Source of the DNA: Lineus longissimus
Taxonomy: Eukaryota; Nemertea; Pilidiophora; Heteronemertea; Lineidae
Assembly: GCF_910592395.1 (NCBI RefSeq)
Contig: NC_088326.1
Location: forward strand, 11,911,001-11,971,000
Length of the DNA: 60,000 bases
Direction of reading: 5' to 3'
Shown here: one piece after another, positions 49,352-59,943 of the stretch
Layout: every line of letters starts with the position of its first letter
Position numbering within the stretch: the stretch's first letter is position 1
The notes under the pieces: generated by a model
Told to the model about the DNA's origin: nothing
Databases searched by the model: none
The model's input: the letters and a program-made list of their open reading frames with translations, nothing else
Translations under genes and position numbers: made by a program

Positions 49352-50072
49352 TAGTTAAGTGTCTGGTATATCGGATGTATATTATGTTAGAGAGCATTTC
49401 AGGAAAACTTCACTGATTTGAGTGAGGATTGACGATTACTGGATAATTTCAGTGAGTTCCAGAGCCTCGTCTTTAAGACGCAGGTCGCTAATGTTTGTAA
49501 AGAAATACACTTATCATTATGGAGAGGTTCAGGCAAGTGGAAATTCATGAAATTTGGCTTTAAAAAAGGCCTGAAGGTGTCATGTACTATTTGAAAATAT
49601 CTGTAAAGTCTAAAAATGTATTTCATGAAATTTTTGTAATGGTTCTCCTCTCAAAATCTCAATTTGTTGCCAAAATCCGACATTATCGTCGGTGAAGTTT
49701 GCTGGAGAAATTACTGAAAATTCTGTTGGGCATTTTGAGAAACCAGAGCTACAGTTCTTATGATTTGTAAAAAAGCATCCTTGATTGTTAGGTAACATTT
49801 ATAAGTGCTAGGTCTTGGAGTGTCTTTTATTCCATGTGGACTGAAGCGCTTTGGGATCATTCGAGCGCTATGGGGCAGCGTCGCAGTTCACACCTGCGAC
49901 GAAAATGATTGTACAGTTTGGGAATCTTTTATAAACTTTGTTGTGCTAGACGTTGCTTGGATGTTTTCATGGTTTCTATGGTAATGGACCCCTTGGGAAA
50001 AGTTTGATGACCCCTTGTAACTACAGTGTGAGCCAGAAAAAATGTCGATGTCCAGTCTATGCCTGGTATTAA

Positions 50073-50409
50073 AAGGCCGAGTCTACTGAGCAGATTCTAA
50101 AATTCTCAGAAATTTTTAGTTGCACTTGTCTTGCATAGATGGCAGCACTGTGATCCACATCAGAAAAACTACCAGAATGTCAACAAAGACCTTAAGTATG
50201 CAGAAGTCTGCAACTCTAAAAATTTCGGAACGAGTTTACAATCCCCGATCACACCCCAAAAAAAGGTCATCGGTTGACTAACCAAGCATCACTGTTCAAT
50301 GGATTTATAGTTGAATGCGATCAAACTACGTCATTTCCGATCGGGGATTGTAAAGTTTAGCCAAAATTTCTCACTGTTGTCACAGTCAAGGTCAAAGTGG
50401 ACTCTGCCT
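50073..50409. mobile_element. TTAA-flanked miniature element, 337 bp
   Basis: Left end AAGGCCGAGTCTACT and complement of right end AAGGCAGAGTCCACT agree at 13 of 15 positions, with TTAA at 50069-50072 and 50410-50413. An internal inverted pair (TTTACAATCCCCGATC near 50235 and its complement near 50341) adds a second stem. Confidence 0.82.
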
Positions 50410-52674
50410 TTAATCTCAGAGCATCATGGGAAAATAATTCAAAATACGTTCCTTGGGCACTGGCGTTTTCTATGGTGGTTTCCGATTGTCTTGATGCGAG
50501 TGCTCTGTTGCGTTTTTGCTTATGTTTACGCAAGTCTAACGTTTGGACTATTTGTCTACGAAATTTCGTACGTTTTGTAATTGAAAAAACTTTCATAAGT
50601 TGTTTATATATGTACCTTTCAATGGGATATCAAGCATGTATATTTAGTTGTCTGAATAGACTTGGTTTTCTGTCAATGTCAATTTCAATTCTTAAATACA
50701 TTCACGGCCGAACAACGTAGATCTATTTGGACCAAAACTCCCTCTTCCAGCAGGTTATCCTTGCTCCAAAGGCTACAGCCTTAAAACGACACAAATGCCA
50801 TCTTCAGGGAAAGGTAGGAACTGAAACAGTTACCTCCATAAAACCAATTTTGAAGTGATTCTGCCTTTGGGAATTTTGAGGGTAAGGGGACTGGAACGGG
50901 GATATTCCGTCCACATTTTTCACCCAAAAAATTCAAAAAGGTAGCTTTTTATTTTCAAAAGACCTTTTGCAGCAAATTGATAGAATTTATTGCTGGTGCT
51001 GCTCCGGCCGTGAAACTCTCCAACTCAGTGTGGGTTTCCATATCACAGAGGTGTCGGCATAGATGGTTCCACTGTAGTGTTATTTTGCTCCCCAGCTTTT
51101 TGTACTTGATCACCCTGGAGTATCGGTTTCCCAGCTTACCGAGGACTTGGGGATGTGTGTCTGTTTTATACTGAGCAGGCCTGCTATGGGAGAGGGTGCA
51201 CCTTACAATAAAATCAGGCAAGTTGGTCGGTTTTCATTTGGTAGAGAATAATAAATTCTGTGCATGCAGTGGACGTTGAACAGAAGTTTTATTTCTCGGA
51301 AAGTTGGGAAACTTCTTCTTCCTGGTATTGATGCTATTGCTGTTTTAAGATGTCGTTAAAAGATGAGGAAAGATTGGCAGAGATGTAAGGTATGGTACAA
51401 TTTTGCCTTGTTAGAGTTAAAGCCTCAGTTTGCATTAGTGTGCACTGACAGGTGTGTTTACCCTGTAAAGGCTGTAATTGTAACAAGACTTTAATTGTAC
51501 CAGCTTACCTTAATACCTGGCTTGGTTTAATGATAACCAAGCAAGGAATATGTATGTAAATGATGATGAAACCTTTATCAATTTCTATGTTTAGTTTTAT
51601 GGGGCATTGCTGTACGAGTTTATGAGGCCTTGGGCCGTGTTTACGGAGACCTCGTACCTTTGTGACCATCCTCACCATCGGTGTTGGATCGCTATGATAA
51701 CGAGGCCTACAGTACATCCTGAGGTTGCCCGGTTGGATGACGTCAACACAAATCTCTTGTTTGGCAACCAGTAAACAGTCAAACAATAGATTTGTGGTGT
51801 CATCACCTTGGGGTGAAATGGAATTTACCGAGATGTGGCCGGGTTTGCAACTTGCTGATGTTCAGATAAGGTAATAGGGTACAAATCCTATTTGTGCATC
51901 AAATGTGTTCTTATGGCTGTTTGCTATGCCTTTGTAATTGTACCAATTTACCTTATATTGTATATCTCATCTTGCAATCCTGGTTGTCATCTGGTTTATC
52001 TCTAATTGACCACCAGTTGTTCTTCTTTCTGAGTTTTTATGTCATCAGTCCGGATGGGGATTGATTTCCATACCTTGCATTTTAATGTGGATTTCCAAAT
52101 GTGCAGCGTTTGCCATATCATGATGACTGCCTTCCAACACTGGTGAAAATCGTTATCAGAGTACGGCATCAGTGTATTACTACCAGTGGCGGCGCATGGT
52201 GTCAGGTTTGTACATTATCCTCCTGGCCTGGTAAAGCACATGCCCATGTTGTCCCTTTAAGGTGGGTCAAAGTTCAGTATATAAACATGGATACTCGGGA
52301 GTGACCGGCAGCAATTACAATGACTACATGTATTGGCATTACTGAATCAGGTTTGAGGCTGATTGACTTGAAGACAATTTCCTTTTCTCCAATTTCCACC
52401 ATAGATTTACTCGTACCTGCGCATACGATTGCAACTGGTGGACAATTATCAATCAAATAAGTTTTAGGCCATGGACTTCTCGTAGTAAGTTGTAAACAAA
52501 TTGGCTGCTAGTGCCATCTATTGCGAGAGTGAAGTACTTCCCCGAAGCCATATTGTGTAGATCAGGGAGTGGTTACTTCTCATTGTCATTATGTACTATA
52601 ATAACATATATTATGTAGAAATATTCAGTCTTTTTGATTTTATTCACCCTGTTTTCTCTCGAAGTTGGCATAGG

Positions 52675-53262
52675 AATATGGATGGGCATGGTGTCCTCCC
52701 AAGTTGGTTGCTTGGCCCTGTCTTCAAGAGCTCAGTGAGACAGAAGCACTACCAAAGACAGAAGGGTCATACTGGGACAGGCAGCATATAACCCTTCCGT
52801 CTTTGGTAGAGCTTCTGTCTCTCTGTGCTCTTGAAGACAGTGCCAAGCAGCCAACTTGGGAGGACACCATGCCCATCCATACTCATGAGAGACGAGAAGT
52901 CACAACTGGGACAGGCAGCATATGACCCTTCCGTCTTCGGTAGAGCTTTTGTCTCACCGAGCTCTTGAAGACAGGGCCAAGCAGCCTACTCGGGAGGACA
53001 CCATGCCCATACATACTCATGAGAGACGAGAAGTAACAACTGGAACAGCCAGCATATGACCGTTCCGTCTTTGGTAGAGCTTCTGTCTCACTGTGCTCTT
53101 GAAGACAGTGCCAAGCAGCCTACTGGGGAGGACACCATGCCCATACATACTCATGAGAGACGAGAAGTCACACCTGGGACAGGCAGCATATGACCCTTTC
53201 GTCTTTGGTAGAGCTTCTGTCTCACTGTGCTCTTTAAGACAGGGCCAGGCAACCAACATGTG
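52675..53262. repeat. 133-bp tandem array with an inverted first unit
   Basis: CCCTTCCGTCTTTGGTAGAG-type words recur near 52793, 52926, 53059 and 53192, with CATACTCATGAGAGACGAGA between. The sequence 52675-52790 is the reverse complement of a unit, so the array starts with a hairpin-forming junction. Confidence 0.92.
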
Positions 53263-54711
53263 CTTGGTACGCGAAAAGCATTTCAACAACAACCGCCATT
53301 GCTTTTATTTTACTTTTGATATTTTCCTCACTGTCTAAAGACACAAGTATACATACTTTACAGTCAAACTGCTTTTCGCCACGTTTTTTAAAACAATTTC
53401 CTACTGTACAACACATAATACTTCACCAGTGGGAAACAGACTTGGCTTTTAGCCTCCAGAATTCTGCTCAAGATGAACTAGCAGCTGAAGTTTAAACCCT
53501 GAAGTTTTAAATTTAAGTCCAGCTTTTTCTGATTACATCTCTGAAGTTTTGAATGAGGGTGTCCATACTACACTAATTGGAGGTCAAGATCGTCGAAATT
53601 AAATGAGTAATTTTAAGTATGAGAGAAAGTGATAATCAATGGGTTAAATTATCAAATCAGTGAGGTTTTTTTTCCAAAAGGCAATGCCAGGAAAATAGGG
53701 CCTTACATACCGTCCTGAAGATGATGATGGTGGTCTACCAATGAGTGAACTTATGAAAACTCCAGGGCACAAATAACCTGCTGGAAGAGGTTTAGGGCAA
53801 CAGCAATTTATGAGGTGGAAAGAACAGCAGTTTGAAAAATCCTTGACGATTAGAAGTTTGATGAAATCTATCTGGAAACACGACAATGACTTATTTTTCT
53901 CAGAGACATATCAAGTACAAAGCCATTCACAACAAATGATACTAGAAATGACTCTTCTAAAAGTTTAAGTGAGTAGGGGTATAATCCTCCTGGCAACCTA
54001 AATTCCATGACCAAGTTGTCCCTTTGAGGAGCCAAATTAGCATATTCAAAGTTAGTTACATCTACCATATTACAATTGACAAGATTGAAATTTGATAAAG
54101 CTGTTTGTGCCATTTAAAAGAATTTACAAATAAAACTTCTAGATAAGTTTGAACAATCAAGACCAGATGTCTGCTAAAAAAACAAGCATTTAAAAAATAA
54201 GATTTCAAATGAGAACAAAAGTTTAATAAATCTATTAAAATTAGTAATGGATATATTATAAATATTCTACCCAACCAGGGCTATCTTTGGCAAGATAAGA
54301 TTTGACCTTGTGGAGCAAAGATATTGGAAAGTGTTCAATTCAACAACTGGAATGTACAATCAACTGCCCACAAGGCCTATTTACGATAACCCCATCCCCC
54401 CCATCCATTTTTCGGGAATTTTTTCTCGGATGACTATGACATGTAAAACACGACAACACTGCAAACGTGGCAAAAAGACACGTGCTGTTTTTTTTTCAAT
54501 GATTTTTAACCCAAAAATCTAAAGTGCTCAGACCAGTGCAAATCTATATATTCCACTCGTAAACCAAAGGCCGAAAATCGGCCAATAATCTTATGAGATA
54601 TCGATGCACAATGAAGAAAAAACATGGAATCTGATTCCAAGATCTACAGACTGGACAATCACAACCGACAAAAAATTGGGATGAAAATTATTCTCGTCGT
54701 CGACTCGGCAT

Positions 54712-54861
54712 CTAATTGTCTTTTTTGTTCCCATCTTGAACCTCAGCCTCCGATGTCACTTCCTGTGTGTCCGGCTCTGTCCGCGTCTGCCGCGATTCAT
54801 GGCGATATTTCGCTCGTTTGACTTTGCCTAGGAGAGTGCCCGTATCAGCAATCCAGTTCAT
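54712..54861 (-). CDS. TMEM18: TMEM18 exon 5: basic-then-acidic C-terminus
   Basis: 50 codons with TAG at 54714-54712, after a GGATTTCAG acceptor. MNWIADTGTLLGKVKRAKYR completes the last helix and basic juxtamembrane stretch; the remaining tail is hydrophilic and acidic and has no recognised domain. Confidence 0.92.
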   Translation of the reverse strand: MNWIADTGTLLGKVKRAKYRHESRQTRTEPDTQEVTSEAEVQDGNKKDN

Positions 54862-56403
54862 CTGAAATCCGAAACACATTTTAGTCAATATTTAAGATTT
54901 TCACACAATCTCGCTCCCAAGGGCAACCTAATTTTAAGGCGGGCAAATTCTTGGGTAGTGAGGTTGCCCTACTGACAACCAAATATTTCACGTTCTTTCT
55001 GAAAATAACATTGGACAGGGATGTTGCACTGCTTGGAGCAAAAAATCTGAAAACTTTTCCACACAATATTTTGTCTTTAGAACTTACATCGTGACCAAAA
55101 TACTCACCACTATAAAAAAGCAGTTGAATAGTGCTGGCACAGAGAAAATAGTTGAAATAAATAAACCATTGCTGTCGAAATATTGCTCCGTGGCGAATAA
55201 TCTGAAACAAAAACAAAAAGAGGATGAAATTATAGCAATGTCTTATATCAGATTTTGATTTGACTGTACCAACGTTTTTTTGATGAGCAGTTCAGCGATA
55301 TTGAAAAAGATCTCGGAAGCGTTTGCTGTCGAAAATGATTGTTTTTTAAGCACTACGCTATGTTTGCGCTTTTTAATTCTCATGTTCACAAAAATAAAAC
55401 TCTCGCAAATATTTCAGAATACGGAATAAATACAGTTACTTACTTGTAATTTGTCGCTGCCCATTCATTTATATACTCTGATAACCGAACAGTCAGTACT
55501 GGAAGAGAGACAGGAGCAAGTTAATTTGCATAGCACGCCACATCAGGGCTACCGCAAGGATTTGTTTGGGGCGTCATTTTTTAGTTGGCAAAAACCTCGC
55601 TATTTTTTTCAATTCTAGACTAAAAAATATATATTTTCAAGATGATTTCAATAACAAATGCGTCAACTAGATAAAAGCATTGTAGAGTGAGGCGTCTTGC
55701 TCAAGGACTCAAGTACTTACAAAGCACAAGGAATAAGAACACTTGGCAGCCGACATTATTGCGTCCGAGGTAGATCATACTGGTGCAGAGGATATGAAAG
55801 GCTATTAGGACTTGGAGCCATGTCTCCGAGAACCAGTCAATCTGAAAAGTAGAAGGACAGTTAGGGGATACGTCATTTGTATTTGCTGGGAGTCCTGGAA
55901 AAAAAGGAATGCAGTTTTACTCAAAGCCGGCATCTGCCTTCTGACATTCTGTAAAGGGCCACTATGACCTTTTCGAAGGTTGTTCAGTCGTGCGTTTCAC
56001 CTGGAACTAAGGATCACAGTGGCTTATGTGAAGAGGGGTTGTAAACTTGTTCCGTTTGTTTTGACAGGCACTGACTTTCTCTTACTGTAAGTGACTATGC
56101 ACTGACTTTCTCCGACTGTAAAGTGTAAGTGACTACGCAGAGTATTTCATTTTACATAGAGTATTGCCCTCTACCGGCCATGACAAAAACCAACAAACAC
56201 AACAAGTTTCGACACGATGCTCCACATTCAACGCTCCGACTGAGGCAACACAAAGCGAGGAAGCAATATTTCATAGATTTGTATTATTCTGCAGCATTTA
56301 TTCTTGCAACAACACAAAATCAGTGCCATTAGATCGTCTGGAAACGCACCGATTTTAGTAAAGGCCATATGCCCGTAATTTCTTCCACTCCGACCGTCTT
56401 CAT
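54712..56403 (-). CDS. TMEM18: Transmembrane protein 18, complete, 5 exons
   Basis: Exons 56403-56350, 55841-55721, 55498-55444, 55201-55108 and 54861-54712 join in phase to 157 codons plus TAG. Motifs: IDWFSETWLQVLIAFHILC (human TDWTEPWLMGLATFHALC), LSEYINEWAATNYKLF (human AEYINEAAAMNWRLF), QYFDSNGLFISTIFS (human QYFDSRGMFISIVFS). Likely membrane helices at residues 24-44, 48-64 and 89-112, then a basic C-terminus GKVKRAKYRH. Family knowledge: TMEM18 is a small nuclear-membrane protein of about 140 residues whose basic tail may bind DNA; its human locus is associated with obesity. Here the tail is longer and acidic (EPDTQEVTSEAEVQDG). Convergent with NCOA. Confidence 0.95.
55108..55201 (-). 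CDS. TMEM18: TMEM18 exon 4: YFDS motif and last membrane helix
   Basis: 94 bp encoding LFATEQYFDSNGLFISTIFS and VPALFNCFFIV. TTGTTTCAG acceptor, GTGAGT donor. The more obvious open frame here (IIRHGAIFRQQ...) is out of phase and is a shadow. Confidence 0.95.
55444..55498 (-). CDS. TMEM18: TMEM18 exon 3: EYINE motif
   Basis: 55-bp exon, CTCTTCCAG acceptor, GTAAGT donor. Encodes LTVRLSEYINEWAATNY, equivalent to the human CAEYINEAAAMNW block. Both junction codons (TTA, AAA) are completed across introns. Confidence 0.95.
55721..55841 (-). CDS. TMEM18: TMEM18 exon 2: first membrane helix
   Basis: 121 bp between ACTTTTCAG and GTAAGT. IDWFSETWLQ, VLIAFHILCT, SMIYLGRNNV and GCQVFLFLVL; includes the DW...W...FH family signature and the start of the second hydrophobic segment. 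A repeat fragment (CTTGCTCAAGGAC) sits next to its donor in the intron. Confidence 0.95.
56350..56403 (-). CDS. TMEM18: TMEM18 exon 1 (start codon)
   Basis: ATG at 56403-56401, 18 codons (MKTVGVEEITGIWPLLKS), then a GTGCGT donor in phase 0. It was chosen because it is the nearest upstream ATG whose frame and donor join exon 2, and the length before the IDW motif (18) is close to the human N-terminus. Not supported by a conserved motif of its own. Confidence 0.72.
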
Positions 56404-56442
56404 GTTGAATATGGAATTCTGGGTAATGCGAAAGGCTCAACG

Positions 56443-56596
56443 CATTCTCCAAGCGTCGTCGACGGTAGTCATCGCTGCTAAGACTCACTCAACCTACTGT
56501 CTCTGCCGCAATTGGCTCGCCACATTCTCCAAGCGTCGTCAATGGTGAACTTTGCGTCAAGCCTCACTCGACCTACTGTCTCTGCCACAGTTGGCT
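56443..56596. repeat. Tandem duplication upstream of TMEM18, about 78 bp
   Basis: CATTCTCCAAGCGTCGTC recurs at about 56444 and 56522, with ACCTACTGTCTCTGCC(G/A)CA and TTGGCTCGCCA in each copy. It lies 40-190 bp upstream of the TMEM18 start, so probably in the 5' UTR or promoter. Confidence 0.85.
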
Positions 56597-56708
56597 CGCC
56601 AGTCACCTCTCAACAATAGGAACAATCGTTGAAAAAGTGGAAACATGCAGAATATAATTAGACTCCCGGGGCAGTCCATTGCGTCATCCTAATTGGATCT
56701 CCCGGCGG

Positions 56709-56983
56709 CGAGGTTTTTTTCACAGGTAGGTTCGTACCATTGTGTACATTGACCGCCAATCAGAGCTCAGTAACTTGGCCTGACGTCATCAAGTAAGAAA
56801 CGCACGTGTTGTTAGTCAGTAAACAAGATCAGCGATGCACATTGACAATTGGTGCGAGTTCGAATCTCGGAAGGACCCAAACAATTATGCACCTTTTGTT
56901 TTTATTGCTTTTTTTATTTACTTAATTATTTTAATAATAAATCAAATGTACACAATGGTACGAACCTACCTGTAAAAAAAACA
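56709..56983. mobile_element. Inverted-repeat element with a tRNA-like box B
   Basis: CAGGTAGGTTCGTACCATTG and TGTACATT(T)GA in the left arm (56709-56751) reappear inverted at 56934-56983. Between them lies GCGAGTTCGAATCTCGG (near 56853), a box B/T-arm-like stem and loop followed by AAGGACCCA. No matching box A was found, so a truncated tRNA-derived piece is likely. Confidence 0.65.
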
Positions 56984-59522
56984 CCTCGTCTCCCGGCGAC
57001 AGGATGAGGCCGTTCCAAATGTGTCCAAAGTGTAAATATTGTAGGTGTGCTGCTTTGAGCGACGTCTGCCGAGGCAATGACATCTCGCAAATAATTGGGC
57101 GAGGGTCTGTCGAAACGCTCAATACTTTGCCTTGGTCTTTAAGTCCATCTAAACAGCAGAGCAAGTGATACCTATCGTTTTTAAAAAAATTTATTTGCTG
57201 GGACTTAATAAAATGTAATACAATCTTTTTACTGAAAGTCCCGGCAAATACAATTTTCAAAAAATATTGATTGTGCCCTTTGTATACTTGCACAGGTGGT
57301 ATGGCTCCAATCGAACACAGCTGATTTTACATATTTTCACCGAATGAATTCACCGGTGTCCACAACTGGGGCAGCCCATGTCTTGTACCATAAAGGAATA
57401 AACACAAAGGTCTCGCCGCTGAGAATTACGTAAATGGGGCGTTTTTTTCTTCAGGTGATAGTAAAGTAATCAGTCGTAGGCCCTATCTCATCGGATCTTC
57501 GCTACTTTTGTGGACACAGAGATAAATTTGGAATAATTTCGATATTTGTGATTATTATTATAAACAGAGAAAATAAGTAGAATTAAAAATGTATTTCTTA
57601 AAAAATATTATATTTAATGATCGGTAAGAAAGTGTCATCCAAGGTGTGAACAACGGATATATGCATTGTCGCCAAAACTTAAATCGTGACACACTGATGC
57701 TCATATATGCCTGACGCATTTGGGCTGAATAGTACAATGACAAACATTTTCATTTGACAAAAGACCAAACGCTCTTCATTTTGAGACCAAAAAAAGCGAA
57801 GGCCCGATAAGATATGACCGATAGCTTTAAAATTATCTGAAGAAAACGCCCCAATTACCTAGTTCTTATTGATACCTTTGGTTTATTCCTTTATGCTTGT
57901 ACCGAATTGGCCTCATTCCCAAGGCGAGAAAGAACCAAACATCCAGACATTCAATACTCCGGCGCAGTAATGCTTGACTATCATATCTGCTCTGGAAAAT
58001 GAAAAAAATTGAAAAGAACGGCTGATAATGATCATTATGGACCCCATGCATCCTGAGCCTCAGTGCATTCAGATCTTGTGGAACGGGTGCGATAGAGGAG
58101 CATACGACGACCCAGTTATAAAAGAGATAAACGTCTGAAATTTAATGTCCTAGGTATTGATATCCGGGATCAAAGAATTATTGTAGGTTATCTGGGCTAC
58201 GAAGATAACAGTCTTCAAATTATAATTTAGAAAATATAAAAAATCGGGCTTCGTAAAGACCGGGGGCCGTCAACGACTACATACCAAGTTTGGTGGCGCT
58301 CCGCCCGCCGGTTTAGGAGAAAATTGCGCACGAACAAACGTTTCTCGAATTCATTAAGGATGAAAGGCAAATCCGTTGTCTCCTCCAGTGGCGCACCTGT
58401 TTCCATCCAGTTGTGAACCAGTAGCACAACCAATTGTACGTGTTCCAATGGCGATGCGAGACAAGACCACAATTGATTTTTTAAGCCTTTTAGCAGTTAA
58501 ATTGTCAATGTTTGACCGCGACGCATCAAAGAACGCGTGGTGTTGTGAATCTGAAATTTAGATTATGTTATTCCGGACAGTCGGGCAAGTAAATGGTGAA
58601 AAATAAAATGGTGATTGACCACGGAAATTTTTTTTTAATCGACAAATTAGACAGACTTTGATATTTCCACTCTTTTCAGCCAACTGGCAGAAAAAACTCA
58701 AAACACGCCCCCTATTACCCAATTAGCAAAATTCGAAATTAATTTTTTCATCAAATAATTTCTTTATATCTGTAGACTTGCCACAACAAATATTTTTTCA
58801 ATACCTCTCCAAATATGTACTTGAGAGTAAAAAACATGCACTCGTCTAATAGATAGGCCTCGACCCTCCAACCTATGAATATTCATTAGTGGTCTTGTCT
58901 CATGCATGGAGGACGGAAGACATGAACATCAGCATTCCGAATTCTCCCGATATTTCCCGAAGCACTCCCGAGAGAAGTGCCCCAATCTCCCAGCCTTGCG
59001 ATTGGTAACGATTGCCAAGTGTTACCTGCACAATACACTAGCGTACATTTGGAAATGAAGCGCAATCCTCTCATTGGGAGATTGGAAGTGCCTAACCCAG
59101 ATAGTAAATAACTGCCGAATCAACAGAGGCGAGATTGACTGTCAGCGCCGCACTTCGATTTGAGCAGCGTAAGGGACAGACGTTGGAGAAGGACTGCAGA
59201 AAAAGGAAAGGTTTTTTCATTGTATAATCTTAAGGTTAGTGAAAAGTTGTTTTAAATCACTATACATGCTTTTTTATGGTTTTTCGTTTCCACCAGCATT
59301 CGGCTTTATTCCGCCAAGTGAGTTATTTTAAATGCGTCTTTTTCTGAAAAAGTGGTTGGACGGAGAGTGCCGCATCAAAGTTGTTTAACTCTCACCAGAG
59401 GTCCATTCTAGCTCACCAGACTAAGGCGTCCCCGCAAACGAGCAATTTAAATCACCGCTCTATATACCTCTGATTTAAATCGCATTCGACGATAATCGCT
59501 CGTTTGCAAGTCGCAGCGCCGG
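56984..59522. other. Region upstream of TMEM18 with unidentified open frames
   Basis: Open stretches on the - strand (57293-57000, 58051-57880, 58493-58227) have protein-like composition. The second is bounded by TTTTCCAG and AG|GTATCA; the third is followed by GTATGT. Their phases do not join one another as simple exons and no family was recognised. 58870-59220 is a mixed-composition, less A+T-rich stretch that could be a promoter. Nothing firmer can be said. Confidence 0.4.
59434..59505. repeat. Small inverted repeat
   Basis: GCAAACGAGC and ATTTAAATCA on the left are mirrored as TGATTTAAATCG and GCTCGTTTGC on the right, a two-part stem with an unpaired bulge. Confidence 0.75.
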
Positions 59523-59535
59523 ACCGGCGAGTTAA

Positions 59536-59943
59536 GGAGCCTCATGGCCTAGTGGTTTACACTGCTGGCCACCACGCAATAGGGCCCGGGTTCGATCCCG
59601 GGAAGAACCCATGATCGTATGTCTGGATGAACCGGCGTGGCTTTCAAGGAACTAAAATTCCTGGCTCTTCACAGTCCTTCGAATGAGACTCAAAACCGAG
59701 GTTCCTTGTACCTGGTGTCTATGCCAGGGCAAGCTAAGACCCCACCAAGTGAGAAACATGAGTAGCTTGCGTGGACTCTATATCGCTCTCGCCAAAGTCG
59801 GACCACTAGGCCAATAAACCCAATTGGCGCCTAACCGTAGTGGCACGCAGGATACGCTCATCCCGCCTTGGAGGAGGATTACTCCTAGGAGAATGAACCC
59901 TCCAAGTGCAGAGCGAACGCTGAAGAAGAAGAAGAAGAAGAAG
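59536..59943 (+). mobile_element. tRNA-derived SINE (family 1), full copy with target duplication
   Basis: Box A TGGCCTAGTGG (59545-59555), box B GGGTTCGATCCCGGG (near 59588), tail of GAA repeats. Flanked by a 13-bp direct repeat ACCGGCGAGT(T/C)AA at 59523-59535 and 59944-59956, the hallmark of LINE-mediated insertion. The one mismatch indicates some age. Related copy at 25817 and a 3' fragment near 16090-16128. Confidence 0.93.

Larger units (their letters stand above)
46765..54711. other. NCOA 3' UTR and intergenic DNA between convergent genes
   Basis: No coding exon found. The first part is presumably NCOA 3' UTR; candidate polyadenylation hexamers include ATTAAA near 47910 and AATAAA near 51206 and 51251, with no way to choose here. 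Repeats present: a 47-bp duplication (49261), a TTAA-flanked element (50073) and a 133-bp array (52675). The remaining sequence is unique and A+T-rich. Confidence 0.6.

Noticed and set aside
54881-55216. 111-codon - strand frame starting MFLFQIIRHGAIFRQ
   Set aside because: It is out of phase with TMEM18 exon 4, which reads the same DNA as QYFDSNGLFISTIFS with matching intron phases.
59536-59610. tRNA gene suggested by box A and box B
   Set aside because: The 408-bp unit with target duplication and a second copy at 25817 shows it is a SINE head, not a functional tRNA gene.
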